56,866 bases of DNA from Fibrobacter sp. (GCF_017551775.1 NZ_JAFZKX010000070.1:1-56866); one strand, 5' to 3'; shown: positions 32,538 to 41,689, numbered from the stretch's first letter. The notes: a model not told the origin generated them from the letters alone. Numbers and translations: made by a program.

Positions 32538-32987
32538 ATGGCAAAAGAATTTGAAGACTTTGAAAATGATGAAATGGACGAAACCGCCAAGGCGTTCTTC
32601 CCCGAAGAAGAGGCTATGGCGCCGGTCGTCCGCGACTACAGCGAACGCCGCATCCTGATTTGGGAAGAGGACGACACCCGCCGTGGCGCATGTCTCGAAG
32701 TGCTTTCCGACCTGCTTGTCGGCGCTACCTTCAAGGCGGTGCGGACCGAAGCCGAGGCCATGGAACAAATCGAAAACGACGACTGGGACACTTTCGTCGT
32801 GGACTTCTACACCGATGGCGTTTCTTCGAGCGAATTCGTGAAGTGCGCGAACAACTACCCGGGTTCGATTCTCGTCGCCATCAACATGGCGCCGCTCACG
32901 CTCCCCGACGAACGTGACCCGGCGAAGACCGAACTGCTCCGTCGCCTCTTCGATATCGAAAAGCCCGTGACGCAGCTCCACGGATAG
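32538..32987 (+). CDS. Small receiver-domain-like protein
   Basis: The 149-residue protein has an acidic N-terminal tail (about 1-40) followed by a single domain that reads like a CheY-type receiver: RRILIWEEDDTRRGACLEVL (first strand and acidic pair), FVVDFYTDG (with the candidate phosphorylated Asp), and ILVAINMAPL in place of the usual Thr/Ser-containing fourth strand. The lysine of the fifth strand is displaced (IEKPVTQL keeps a KP pair). It is a plausible but diverged response regulator with no output domain. No kinase is nearby. The mRNA is probably leaderless. Confidence 0.65.
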   Translation: MAKEFEDFENDEMDETAKAFFPEEEAMAPVVRDYSERRILIWEEDDTRRGACLEVLSDLLVGATFKAVRTEAEAMEQIENDDWDTFVVDFYTDGVSSSEFVKCANNYPGSILVAINMAPLTLPDERDPAKTELLRRLFDIEKPVTQLHG

Positions 32988-33031
32988 TCGATTTGTCCCT
33001 GCTGTCATGCTGATGAAGATCAGCATCAGAT

Positions 33032-33070
33032 ATAAACATTTCGACCCTGAAATAAACATTTTGACCCTGA
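33032..33070. repeat. Two 19-bp ATAAAC repeats behind the receiver gene
   Basis: ATAAACATTTCGACCCTGA (33032-33050) is repeated with one change at 33052-33070. A hairpin TGCTGAT-GAAG-ATCAGCA lies just before (33007-33027 area). ACCCTGAC at the end pairs with GTCAGGGT further on (near 33105). Confidence 0.6.
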
Positions 33071-33120
33071 CCGGAGCTCGTACTGAACTTGTTTCAGTGT
33101 CAGGGTGGCTATGAAGAAAA

Positions 33121-33157
33121 TGCAGGCTCGCGAGTGCGGGCCTGCGTCTGTTTTTTA
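33121..33157. terminator. Bidirectional terminator between the receiver gene and the lamin-tail lipoprotein gene
   Basis: GCAGGC-T-CGC pairs with GCG-G-GCCTGC around a 4-nt loop. On the plus strand GTCTGTTTTTT follows; on the minus strand ATTTTC follows. The flanking genes converge here. Confidence 0.75.
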
Positions 33158-33163
33158 TGCTGC

Positions 33164-34414
33164 CTAATTGCAGAAAGTCGCCGCTCCCGGCGTAGGCGCG
33201 TCCAGACACCAGTTCTCGGGATTTTCGCGGTCATCCCACGCCCCGATGTTCAGGTGCGGGCTCTTGGTGGTGCTGGAGTTCGTGCTGAACGGGACCTGCG
33301 AGAGGTGCAGCGAATCCACCTTGCCGTAGTACACGGAATCGAGAATCTCTCCGTCGCAGTGGAATACGATGGAGGCGCCCGTAGAGGAGTTCGACTTGTT
33401 GAACGCCGGCAGTGCCGCCGCATGGCGGAATTCCGCTGGCACCTTGGCGCTCGTGTCGGCAATGGCCGTCGCCTTGCGCGGAGAGAGCACGAACGGCTCG
33501 ATGGCCGCCGATTCCCTTTCGAGCGATGTCTTCCCCACGAAGCAGTTCTCGATGATGAGCGAGTCGTTGCTCCCGTTGTAGATTTCCACGAACTCGTAGA
33601 GCGCGGAATCGTTCTTGTTCGGGTTCACCAGGAACTCGCTTACGACGATGTCACCTGCCTTCGGGCGCCTCTTGCCTGCGGGGAGGGTGAGCGGGATTTC
33701 CATCTCCACGTCTTCGGCCTTCCCGATGGAGACGCTGACTTTTGCCCGCAGTGAATTTATCTGTAATTCAGGGACGGGCGTGCTTTCGTCGAGCAGGAAG
33801 GTCTGTTCCATGCTGTAGATGTTCGTTCCCGAGGAATCCGCAAGCGAGAGCCGGAACGTGTATTCCAGCCCGAGCGGGAGCATGCCGCTCTTGAATATGG
33901 CGCTGCCCTCTTCGACCTGCATGGGAAATTCGAAGGTGCCGTTGGTGGATTCGACCTGGAGAAGGCCCGAGGCGATGCCCGCCGGATTGCCGAACCCGAG
34001 GGGGATTTCCACGTACACGAACCCGACGACGGCGTGCATGGGGATGGAAAGGTCCACGACGCTGCCCGCATCCAGGCGTGTTTCGATTTCGCCTTTCTGC
34101 ATGAGGGCTCCGTTTGCGTAGAGCTTCGCGGAGAATTTCCAGTGTTCATGCGGGAAAAGGTCGAGGTCGAAACCCGAATCCTTCGGGCCCAGCGAGAGGT
34201 GGAGCGTGTCGGCGCCGACGCAGTCCACCACGAGGCTGTCGGTGAGCGGGACTTCGACATGCGAGAACCGGAGCGCCACGCTTGCTGTCGCGGTTTCGGC
34301 GCCACCGACGGTCTCATGTTCCTGTGTGTCGCTTCCGCAGTTCCATATGGATGCGAGACATGCGCATGCGGCGAGTGCGGCCGCGCCGTTTTTCATTTTC
34401 TTCAAAGGACTCAT
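33164..34414 (-). CDS. Lipoprotein with a C-terminal lamin-tail domain
   Basis: The 416-residue lipoprotein has a signal peptide with lipobox SIWNC (Cys26). The middle part (about 40-260) is beta-rich with Ig-like rhythm. The C-terminal 140 residues form a lamin-tail (LTD) domain: GDIVVSEFLVNPNKNDSALY, EFVEIYNGS and FVLSPRKATAIADT. LTD domains in bacteria are found on secreted and surface proteins and are thought to mediate binding. Only this general role can be stated. AGGAGG precedes the ATG. A 10-bp perfect hairpin (CGCTTAATCG-TGT-CGATTAAGCG, 34502-34524) lies upstream in the 141-nt gap. Confidence 0.8.
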   Translation of the reverse strand: MSPLKKMKNGAAALAACACLASIWNCGSDTQEHETVGGAETATASVALRFSHVEVPLTDSLVVDCVGADTLHLSLGPKDSGFDLDLFPHEHWKFSAKLYANGALMQKGEIETRLDAGSVVDLSIPMHAVVGFVYVEIPLGFGNPAGIASGLLQVESTNGTFEFPMQVEEGSAIFKSGMLPLGLEYTFRLSLADSSGTNIYSMEQTFLLDESTPVPELQINSLRAKVSVSIGKAEDVEMEIPLTLPAGKRRPKAGDIVVSEFLVNPNKNDSALYEFVEIYNGSNDSLIIENCFVGKTSLERESAAIEPFVLSPRKATAIADTSAKVPAEFRHAAALPAFNKSNSSTGASIVFHCDGEILDSVYYGKVDSLHLSQVPFSTNSSTTKSPHLNIGAWDDRENPENWCLDAPTPGAATFCN

Positions 34415-34501
34415 AAAAACCTCCTGTATTGGGTGTCCTTACCCTTAATACGGATTGGGAGGTAAAATCAGCCTTTTTGGTACCTTTTTTTCTGTGTAGG
34501 C

Positions 34502-34524
34502 CGCTTAATCGTGTCGATTAAGCG
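34502..34524. repeat. Perfect 10-bp hairpin downstream of the release-factor-like gene
   Basis: Arms CGCTTAATCG and CGATTAAGCG flank a 3-nt loop. It lies 32 nt after the stop of the 34556 gene on the minus strand but has no T-run on that side, so termination is uncertain. Confidence 0.5.
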
Positions 34525-34555
34525 CGCTGGGCTGTCATTATTCGGGTTTTGACGC

Positions 34556-35023
34556 TTAGAGCTTCAGCCGGGATTTGCCGCCGGCGACCCTCTGGTTTTG
34601 CAACTTTTCGGCGCAGGCCTTGTCTTGCCGGAGTATTTTCACGAGCGCGCTGGGTGAAAGCCCGAACGCCGCCGCTGCCGCCTTCGTGTCTCCTGCCTTT
34701 GTCGCCATGATGTCGAATACGTGCGCGACGAACAGCGGGAAAAGCGCATTGGAAGGTTGTATGTGGCCGTTGCTCCCGGGAAACGGAATTTCGGGGTCTG
34801 CGGGCGTTTCGCGGACGTTCAGGGCGATGGCCATCTGCATCCGGTGCAGCGCATGGGTCTTATTTTCCTTCGCGCTCCTCGCTTCGCAGGATTTGATTTC
34901 TAAATTGTATTCACGCAGATTGAGCTGTACGCCGGTGTTGGTCTTGTTGCGGTGCTGTCCGCCGGGGCCGCTTCCTTGGAAGCCCTTCTGGGAACAGGCG
35001 GCGAGCAGTTGGTCCAAAGTCAT
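34556..35023 (-). CDS. Peptide chain release factor-like protein with GGQ motif
   Basis: The 155-residue protein has a complete class I release factor catalytic motif in GFQGSGPGGQHRNKTNTGVQL (residues about 10-30 of this start; the motif spans GSGPGGQHRNK). It lacks the codon-recognition domain. After the GGQ domain it has an extra region with NALFPLFVAHVFD, a helix-turn-helix-like GDTKAAAAAFGLSPSALVKIL and a basic end (GGKSRLKL). It probably rescues stalled ribosomes like ArfB or hydrolyses peptidyl-tRNA in another context. Two in-frame ATGs (35047 and 35023) compete; I chose 35023 because it does not overlap the start of the divergent lipoprotein gene. Confidence 0.8.
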   Translation of the reverse strand: MTLDQLLAACSQKGFQGSGPGGQHRNKTNTGVQLNLREYNLEIKSCEARSAKENKTHALHRMQMAIALNVRETPADPEIPFPGSNGHIQPSNALFPLFVAHVFDIMATKAGDTKAAAAAFGLSPSALVKILRQDKACAEKLQNQRVAGGKSRLKL

Positions 35024-35041
35024 TCTTAGGTAGGTATCGCG

Positions 35042-35776
35042 ATGCATATCTTGAAAAATACAATTGTTGCGGCGTTCACGGTGGCGCTCGCTCTCGGATT
35101 TACCGCCTGTGCGGGTACCGCCGGGCAATCGGGTGAAGGCGCGAAGGCCGCGGAATCGGGCGCAAGTGCCCAGGTAAAGAACGCCCAATACGAGGGCCAG
35201 CAGCAGGACAAGCAGGCCATGCTCGAAACCATGTTCGCGGGTTTCCTTTCCGCGGTTCGCGGGGGCGCTTCTGCCGAGACTTTGTACGGTTACCTGACCG
35301 ATACTTCGGAATACTGGCTCGATACGCTCGAGAACCACGCCAAGGTCTACGATTCCGAGGCGCTCGACACCTGCCTGTTCTACGAGGCCTATTCCATTCT
35401 CCTCTACCGCCTTTACGAGCGAGAACACCTGTGGGAATCCGAAGAAGACCGCATGCTGTTCATGATGCTCAGCAAGAGCGGCATGCTTGACCGCTTGACG
35501 AAGCTGCCGCTCGGCCCCATGAAGGTGAAGAACGACCGCGGAAGCGTCGGACTCCAGAAGAGCCCGGAAGTGCCTATCATGATTTTCGAATGGGATGACC
35601 AGAGCTGGAAACTGAACCTTCCCGAAACTATCCCGCTGATTACGAAGGGAATCGAGTCCATCGCCGTGAAGAAGAATTGGAGCGGAAAGAAACTCGCTCT
35701 CTACTGGATCGAGAAGGAATACCACATGACGTATTCCCGTCTCGACGAGAGCCTGTTCGAACCTCTCGGCTTCTAG
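35042..35776 (+). CDS. Lipoprotein of unknown function
   Basis: The 244-residue product has a lipobox FTAC (Cys23), a Gly/Ala/Glu-rich tether and a helical domain with many aromatic residues (for example CLFYEAYSILLYRLYEREHLW). I recognise no family. AGGTAGG 7-8 nt before the ATG acts as ribosome binding site. The next gene begins 9 nt after its stop, so it is the first gene of a run that leads through another exported protein to the PorU-like peptidase. A link to secretion or surface assembly is a guess from position only. Confidence 0.75.
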   Translation: MHILKNTIVAAFTVALALGFTACAGTAGQSGEGAKAAESGASAQVKNAQYEGQQQDKQAMLETMFAGFLSAVRGGASAETLYGYLTDTSEYWLDTLENHAKVYDSEALDTCLFYEAYSILLYRLYEREHLWESEEDRMLFMMLSKSGMLDRLTKLPLGPMKVKNDRGSVGLQKSPEVPIMIFEWDDQSWKLNLPETIPLITKGIESIAVKKNWSGKKLALYWIEKEYHMTYSRLDESLFEPLGF

Positions 35777-35785
35777 GATTCCCCG

Positions 35786-36649
35786 ATGCGGCTGATTACT
35801 GTACTGCTCCTGCTTGCCTTCGTGGCTGGTTTTGCTGCGCCCGTGAAAGCGGCTACGGCGCCTGCCCGGCTTTTTGGCGCTGTCGATTCTCGTACCGAGT
35901 TTTCCGGCGGGAGGCTCTTTGCCGTATTGGATTCCGTCGGCGGCACGGGCACCTGGATGGAATGGGACGTGAACGGCATTCGCGACCCGTCCGTGATGTA
36001 CATTCTCGACCCGCTTCTGGCCTCATCGAACAAGCCGAAGATGGTCTGGGTGATTTCGGAACGTATCACGCCCCTCATGGCGGTGTTGCTCCCGAAAGGG
36101 TCCGGCGAGGCGCTTGTGTTCTACGAACTTTCGGCCCTCGACGCAAAGCCCGTCCCCCTGCAGATGAACCGCGTGCTTTCGCCCGACGTGGTGTTCCGCG
36201 ACTACAGGCTGGTAGGCGCCTCCGAATTCGTCCACCTGGATAGGCCGAACCTGAGGGTCGTGGCGACGGACAAGACCATCCGTTTTTCGTACACGAACCC
36301 CGATGCCACCCCGCTCCGTTTCGACCGCGATTTCGCGAAGAAGACCGTCGTCGAGAAGAAGAACGAGGTGCGCAACTACCGCGACTTTTTCGATTACGAA
36401 TACGTCTTGATGCTGCGCGCCTTCGTACAGTCGACCCGCGGGCTCTTCAACTGGCAGGCGTGGCACTGGTATATGCCCGCTTTCAATTCTCGCGCTATGA
36501 TTTCGGATGCCGAACTGGAGGCTATTCTCTCGAAGGGAGTGCCCCCGCAGTCGGTCACCATTTTCAAGATGAAGGCCTCCGGAGGCCAATGGGTGGAATT
36601 CAAGACGAACGGGAACGGATTTTACGAAATGGTCATCACCAATCCTTAG
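35786..36649 (+). CDS. Exported protein of unknown function upstream of porU
   Basis: The 287-residue protein has a signal peptide (cut about residue 22, after VKA) and no lipobox. The mature part is beta-rich with short acidic turns and lacks motifs I can place. Towards the end it has FNWQAWHWYMPAFNSRAMIS, rich in aromatic residues. It follows the lipoprotein gene by 9 nt and precedes the porU-like gene by 32 nt. That gap contains a -10-like TATTTT box, so porU may also have its own promoter. Confidence 0.7.
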   Translation: MRLITVLLLLAFVAGFAAPVKAATAPARLFGAVDSRTEFSGGRLFAVLDSVGGTGTWMEWDVNGIRDPSVMYILDPLLASSNKPKMVWVISERITPLMAVLLPKGSGEALVFYELSALDAKPVPLQMNRVLSPDVVFRDYRLVGASEFVHLDRPNLRVVATDKTIRFSYTNPDATPLRFDRDFAKKTVVEKKNEVRNYRDFFDYEYVLMLRAFVQSTRGLFNWQAWHWYMPAFNSRAMISDAELEAILSKGVPPQSVTIFKMKASGGQWVEFKTNGNGFYEMVITNP

Positions 36650-36669
36650 TTTTGGCGGGGCTGTTTTTG

Positions 36670-36675
36670 TATTTT
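36670..36675 (+). promoter_or_regulatory. -10 box directly upstream of the porU-like gene
   Basis: TATTTT is followed by 6 nt (TAGATT) and then the GTG start codon. No ribosome binding site is visible. Confidence 0.4.
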
Positions 36676-36681
36676 TAGATT

Positions 36682-39600
36682 GTGAAGTCTGTTTTTTACA
36701 TAATATCGATTTTATCTCTTTGCGCATCGGCGTTCGCGACCACGGTGGTGGAAGATTCCCGCTCGCGGTTCGTGCTGGATGATGGTGTTCTTGAAACTTC
36801 GATTCACGGCTGCATGGACAGCCTGGGCGGGTTTGTTCCCGGTAATCAGTTCGAACCTGAAAATGCCACGGTGAGCGCCGAGAGCGATGTCCCGTTCCGC
36901 ATATACCGCGTGGCCGTCCCCGCGGGAGCCACGCCCCGTGTTTCTCTCTCTGTCAAGAAGACCAAACCCATGCAGGGAAATTTCTGCAAGGGTGGCAAAC
37001 TGAATTTTTTCCCGGTTTCCGCGTCATCTCCGTACATGCGAGACGGACTGTGGATGGTCGATATCCGCGTCCCCCTGTACGAAAAGGCGGGCGCATCGTT
37101 TAGGCTGCGCACGCAGTACCGCCTTACGGTCGAATTCTCCGTGACCGGTTCGGGTATAAATCCCGGAAAGCGTGCCGTCTCCCGCGTGATGAACGAAAAC
37201 GGCGCATCGCATTTCGGGGTGTCGCGCAACAAGTACCGCAATTCGCTCCGTCGCTCTGCTTCGAGTGACCTTTCCGACGTGCATTTTATCGCGAAGTTCG
37301 TGGTGGGCGACCAGAACGTAGCGGCTACAGGCGAAGACGGTCTCTATGCCCTGGACTTCAAGACTGTCCAGAAGGCGCTCCTGCCTTATTACGCCCTGTC
37401 CGAATTGAACAGTATTCCTGTCGAGAAACTGAGGCTTTTCGGTGCTTCTCCGGATACGATGACGGCTATGGTCCCGGGTCCCGACGTACTTGCGCCCGTG
37501 CACCTGTTCGATATCCCGTTTGAAGTGCGCGACCATTCAAAGAACGGGAACAGCATGAGTCCGGACGGGACCTTCAACGAGGGGGACTCGATTGTATTCG
37601 TGGGCTACGGATCTTCGTACTGGAAACTGGGCGACAGCGCCTACTACCATACCACTTCGCCGTATTCTTTCTATCAGCATTTCCAGCTGGGCTGGAGCGA
37701 CACAGGTAAGGGCAAGCGCCTTAAGGACAAGATTTCGTTCTCGTCTTCGGGCGCGAAGGATGTTCCGCTCATGCGCTATGTCCGTGCGGAGAAAGACGCA
37801 TTCCTGATTGATACCTACTATGGAAAGGAACTGGACTGGGAAAAGAATTCGGGCAAGGAATGGTTCTGGTTCTGGCATTCCAGGATAGACACTACGGTGG
37901 TATCTTCGTCGGAGTTGCTCTACGGGATGCCGCAAATGAAGAATTTGCCGGGTCGTGTTGACGGTGGACAGTCGCTCCTGCAGGTGACTTATTTCCCGCA
38001 TCGTTCTGTCTGGAAGGACCGCATCGAAAATGTAGCCCAGTCCGGAGGAATGTTCCTTTCTGCCGAAGGTATGACGAAAAGGATGGAGGAAGTCCGGTTC
38101 CTGTTCGATGTCAATGGCAAGAAGTATTCTAGGGCTGACGCCACACTCGGTGCCGAAGGGAATTTCTGGATAAAGAACCCTCCGCTGAAGGATTCTGACA
38201 ACGCCTATGTATTGACGATGCTTCCGAACGGCAGACAGTACGACCGATTTGACGGCTTTACTGTGGCGTACCAGTGGACGCCTGTCGTGGACACTGCGGA
38301 ATGGTATTTGCCGGGCCGGGTTTCGGGAAAAATCCGTATGCCGGTTCCTGATGGCGTGAGCCTCATGAAGTTCGTGAATATGGTTCCTGTCGGTGTGCTC
38401 GAGAATTCGGGCAAGTATGCCGTAGACAGCGTTGCCGCCGGCGAGGACGTGCGTTACCTCGCGTACCGCGAAATATTCCGTAATGGCGAGAATCGCAATC
38501 TTATTACGGTGGAGGGCCTGCCGGCCCCGTCTCCCGACGTGCTTTCCGAAATCTCGAAAATCAATTCCAAGACGGAATACCTCATTATAACTCCGCCGGA
38601 GTTTATAGACGGTGCTGTCATGCTGGGCAAGTTCCGTTCGGAGGGGCAGGCCGTTTCCAAGTATGCGACGACGGTCGTGAATGTCGAGGATATCTACCGC
38701 CTGTATACGGGCGGCTCGCTTTCGCCGATAGCCATAAGGAACTATATCGCTTACGCTTATTCCCTGTGCCCCGACCTCAAATATGTGCTTTTGCTGGGTA
38801 CCGGCCATTACGACTATCGAGGCGCAATCGAAAAGCGCGACAAGAATTTCATGCCTCCCTTCGAACTCGAAGACAACGTCACGGAAGACTTCTTCGCGGC
38901 TTTGGATTCCGGCGAAATGGTGCGCTACGGTTTCTACGATTTGGATTTGGCTGTGGGCCGTCTGCCGGTCCGTACGCCCGACGAACTCTCGGACTATATA
39001 GAAAAGGCTAAGGAGTACGAGATGGTCGGACGGTTCGACCATTCTGAATGGCGCAATACGGTTATTCTTGCTGCTGATGATGCCAAGAACGGAACGGAGA
39101 TCGACAAGGCACGACATGCGGAAACGCAGGAACAGGAAATTTCCCAGAGCATAGACAAGCTGGTTGATGAACTCGGTGTTCGCTGGAACCAGAAAAAAAT
39201 CTATTTGCTGGATTACGAGGCGGATGCCGCCGGCCAGAAAAAGGATGCGACTGCGGACTTCTTGAATCTCTTGAACCAGGGTGCCTTGCTTGCAATTTAT
39301 TTTGGACATGGTTCCAAGACGGACTGGGCTTCTGAGGGACTCTTGAAGCCTAGCTACATACCGAGGCTTTCGAATCAGGGGCGTTATACGATTCTCAATT
39401 CGTTCTCTTGTATCGTCGGACGTTTTGATCAGGGCGGGTCGAGATCCTTGTCCGAAGAGTTTGTTGTTGCCCGGTCGGCGGGTTCCATCGTGTCGATAGG
39501 TGCTACCCGCGAGACGTTCGGACAGCAAAACAAGACTTTGGGAAAGAATTTTATATTCGGACTCCTGCGGAATGACGGCATTTCTGTCGGTGATGCATTC

Positions 39601-40797
39601 ATGCAAGCCAAAAACATGAATACTTCGAAATTCCAATCGAAGAATTATGATAACCAGCGTTTCAACAACGAACACTATACCCTTTTCGGTGAACCTCTCA
39701 TCAAGATGCTCAAGAACGGTTTCGATGTGACGCTCGACCAGAAAATCGATACGCTGAAGGCGCTGGACAAGATGAAGCTTTCTGGTTCGGTCAAGGGCAT
39801 GGAAAATGGTACTATTGAACTGTCGTTGCGCGGTGGCCGCAGTTACAAGAATATGTATTTGGGTTTCCAGGTTAACGAAAAAGATGCGACGACGGATTCT
39901 ATTAAGGTTTCTTATGATGGTTCCCTGATTTATTCGGAAAAAATTCCTGTTGTCGGTGGCCGTTACAAGACGGAATTCGTGACTCCTCGCAAGATATCGT
40001 TTGGCGATACCGCAGTGGAACTCAATGCCTGGGCGTATTCCAAGGACGATCGCGAAATCGGGCGTTTCCGGGTTGGCGGCATCTCTATTTCCGGTTTTTC
40101 CTCCTATGCCGATTCGCTTCACGATTCCGAACCTCCGATTATAAAAATCCAGAACTGCTATTCCAAGGGAACGGAATCCTCGTTCTCGGAAGGCGAGACG
40201 GTGAAGTTGCAGGCGCCCGCCTGTCTCCAGGTCGTTGTAGAGGATTCTACGGCCCTCGATTTCCGCGAACAGCCGGATGAAGGCCTGTCCATCGAAATTC
40301 AGGGTGTCGAGAATCCGTACCACCCGTATCCTTTCTTGGAACAGTCTTCCAAGAAGGCGGTTTTCCGCAAAACGTTTACGCTCGAGAATTATCCGGAAGG
40401 TAGCTACCTGTTCCGCGTGCGTGCACTCGATGTGCTCGGGAACATGGCTGTCAAGTCGTTGAATATCGAGATTGCCGAAGACATGAAGGCTGGACTTGCG
40501 GACGTGTTCAATGTCCCTAATCCGGTGGGCAAGAAGGGCACGACGTTCTTCTTCAAGAATCTTGCTGTGGACCGCGAGTCTACGGTGAACATCTTCATCT
40601 ATAACCAGCACGGTCGCCTGGTGAAGGTCATCAAGGATGCTGTTTCGGGCGTTACGCACTGGGACGGCAAGGATAATCACGGACGTAAACTGGCGAACGG
40701 GCTGTACCATTATGTTGTTCGCAGCGAAGTTCCCGCGGTGGGAAATTCTAAGGCGAAGACTTGGACAAAGAAACAGAAACTATTGATTTCGAGGTAA
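36682..40797 (+). CDS. porU: PorU-like C25 (gingipain-family) peptidase, type IX secretion
   Basis: The 1371-residue secreted protein has a signal peptide (cut about residue 19, after AFA), a long beta-rich N-terminal region, a gingipain-type C25 peptidase domain (about 620-1010) and a C-terminal FlgD-like Ig domain (NPVGKKGTTFFF ... VTHWDGKDNHGRKLANGLYHY). The catalytic pair is His876 (YFGHGSK) and Cys910 (NSFSCIVG). PorU is the sortase that removes the C-terminal signal of type IX cargo at the cell surface. The size fits PorU, and the start is GTG. It could instead be a secreted C25 cargo protease, but the long N-terminal region favours PorU. Confidence 0.82.
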   Translation: MKSVFYIISILSLCASAFATTVVEDSRSRFVLDDGVLETSIHGCMDSLGGFVPGNQFEPENATVSAESDVPFRIYRVAVPAGATPRVSLSVKKTKPMQGNFCKGGKLNFFPVSASSPYMRDGLWMVDIRVPLYEKAGASFRLRTQYRLTVEFSVTGSGINPGKRAVSRVMNENGASHFGVSRNKYRNSLRRSASSDLSDVHFIAKFVVGDQNVAATGEDGLYALDFKTVQKALLPYYALSELNSIPVEKLRLFGASPDTMTAMVPGPDVLAPVHLFDIPFEVRDHSKNGNSMSPDGTFNEGDSIVFVGYGSSYWKLGDSAYYHTTSPYSFYQHFQLGWSDTGKGKRLKDKISFSSSGAKDVPLMRYVRAEKDAFLIDTYYGKELDWEKNSGKEWFWFWHSRIDTTVVSSSELLYGMPQMKNLPGRVDGGQSLLQVTYFPHRSVWKDRIENVAQSGGMFLSAEGMTKRMEEVRFLFDVNGKKYSRADATLGAEGNFWIKNPPLKDSDNAYVLTMLPNGRQYDRFDGFTVAYQWTPVVDTAEWYLPGRVSGKIRMPVPDGVSLMKFVNMVPVGVLENSGKYAVDSVAAGEDVRYLAYREIFRNGENRNLITVEGLPAPSPDVLSEISKINSKTEYLIITPPEFIDGAVMLGKFRSEGQAVSKYATTVVNVEDIYRLYTGGSLSPIAIRNYIAYAYSLCPDLKYVLLLGTGHYDYRGAIEKRDKNFMPPFELEDNVTEDFFAALDSGEMVRYGFYDLDLAVGRLPVRTPDELSDYIEKAKEYEMVGRFDHSEWRNTVILAADDAKNGTEIDKARHAETQEQEISQSIDKLVDELGVRWNQKKIYLLDYEADAAGQKKDATADFLNLLNQGALLAIYFGHGSKTDWASEGLLKPSYIPRLSNQGRYTILNSFSCIVGRFDQGGSRSLSEEFVVARSAGSIVSIGATRETFGQQNKTLGKNFIFGLLRNDGISVGDAFMQAKNMNTSKFQSKNYDNQRFNNEHYTLFGEPLIKMLKNGFDVTLDQKIDTLKALDKMKLSGSVKGMENGTIELSLRGGRSYKNMYLGFQVNEKDATTDSIKVSYDGSLIYSEKIPVVGGRYKTEFVTPRKISFGDTAVELNAWAYSKDDREIGRFRVGGISISGFSSYADSLHDSEPPIIKIQNCYSKGTESSFSEGETVKLQAPACLQVVVEDSTALDFREQPDEGLSIEIQGVENPYHPYPFLEQSSKKAVFRKTFTLENYPEGSYLFRVRALDVLGNMAVKSLNIEIAEDMKAGLADVFNVPNPVGKKGTTFFFKNLAVDRESTVNIFIYNQHGRLVKVIKDAVSGVTHWDGKDNHGRKLANGLYHYVVRSEVPAVGNSKAKTWTKKQKLLISR

Positions 40798-40799
40798 TT

Positions 40800-41663
40800 A
40801 TGGATTTGCGTGAAAAACCGGGAAAGGTTCAGAAGTTTTTGGAACTGATGCTGCGCCTTCGCCTGATTTTTGTGGTGCTGATGGTCGTTTTTGGAGTGAC
40901 CCTTGCTGCGTGTGGCTGGCAGACGATGAATTCGCTCCCGCTCGCCGCCTCCGAAGGGCTTGGCATGTGGCTTGTTGACTTGGACGGCTTTGGCGCCTTC
41001 TGGAGCACAGCCCAGTACCTGAGTGTTGTCGCCGTCGCCTTTGTGGTGCTCATGTTCGTGTTCGGAGGGCTGCGTGGTGGCCTCGGCACTATAGCGTCGC
41101 TCGCGTTGTTCGTTACCGCCTTGATGCTTCTTGGCGGTGCCGAGGGTATGCAACTGAAATTCTATGGCGTGTTTGCCGGAGTTGCGCTTGTCCTGTTGCT
41201 CTTCGCCAAGTGGAGTGTCGCCTGTGCGCTATTCCCGTTCGCGCTTTCGTGGGCCTTGATGACGGGCTTTATTGCGTGCTTCCCGATGGTTCCCGGTAAT
41301 GCGTGGCTCGTGTGGGCGGTGCTGAGCGCCGTCGGGTTTGCAAGCGTCGTTTCGTTCGCGCTTGTCGCAGGCAAGGAACTTTCCGAGGGTGCGCCCCAGG
41401 CGGGAGCGCTCGTGAAGGCGGGCCGCAAGATGTTCACGCCCGTGCTGGTATCGTCGCTCTTGGCTGTCGCTGCAATTACGGTCGATATGGGGAACGCCTC
41501 GGCTAGGGAAATTGCGGGCGCCGCAGTCCTGTGGGTCGCGTTCGTAATCTGGTTCTTCGGGTTTACGCTCGGCACGATGGCTTTCTGCCCGTGGGAACGC
41601 CTCCGCGCAGGTTCCCGCCGCGTCCAGATGAAGGACAAGAAGAAAAAATCTTCCAAAAAATAA
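40800..41663 (+). CDS. Polytopic membrane protein of unknown function
   Basis: The 287-residue protein has about eight hydrophobic helices between residues 18 and 265, a short amphipathic N-terminus and a very basic C-terminal tail (KDKKKKSSKK). I recognise no family. The start is placed at ATG 40800, with GAGG 8 nt before it; the open frame reaches back to a TTG at 40761 inside porU. It begins 2 nt after porU stops, so co-translation is likely and a role in type IX secretion is conceivable. Confidence 0.75.
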   Translation: MDLREKPGKVQKFLELMLRLRLIFVVLMVVFGVTLAACGWQTMNSLPLAASEGLGMWLVDLDGFGAFWSTAQYLSVVAVAFVVLMFVFGGLRGGLGTIASLALFVTALMLLGGAEGMQLKFYGVFAGVALVLLLFAKWSVACALFPFALSWALMTGFIACFPMVPGNAWLVWAVLSAVGFASVVSFALVAGKELSEGAPQAGALVKAGRKMFTPVLVSSLLAVAAITVDMGNASAREIAGAAVLWVAFVIWFFGFTLGTMAFCPWERLRAGSRRVQMKDKKKKSSKK

Positions 41664-41688
41664 AGCGCGCTTAAAACGCGCGCCATTT
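41662..41688 (+). terminator. Probable terminator after the membrane protein gene
   Basis: GCGCG and CGCGC pair around an A-rich loop just behind the stop codon, followed by CCATTTTG. The T-run is short. Confidence 0.5.
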
Positions 41689-41689
41689 T

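Noticed and set aside
34502-34524. Intrinsic terminator for the release-factor-like gene
   Set aside because: The hairpin is perfect but has no T-run in the right direction, so I list it only as a hairpin.
37537-40710. Open frame of 1057 codons opposite porU
   Set aside because: It lies fully inside porU, shows no family motifs and no start signal. Opposite-strand frames of this kind occur across the whole window.
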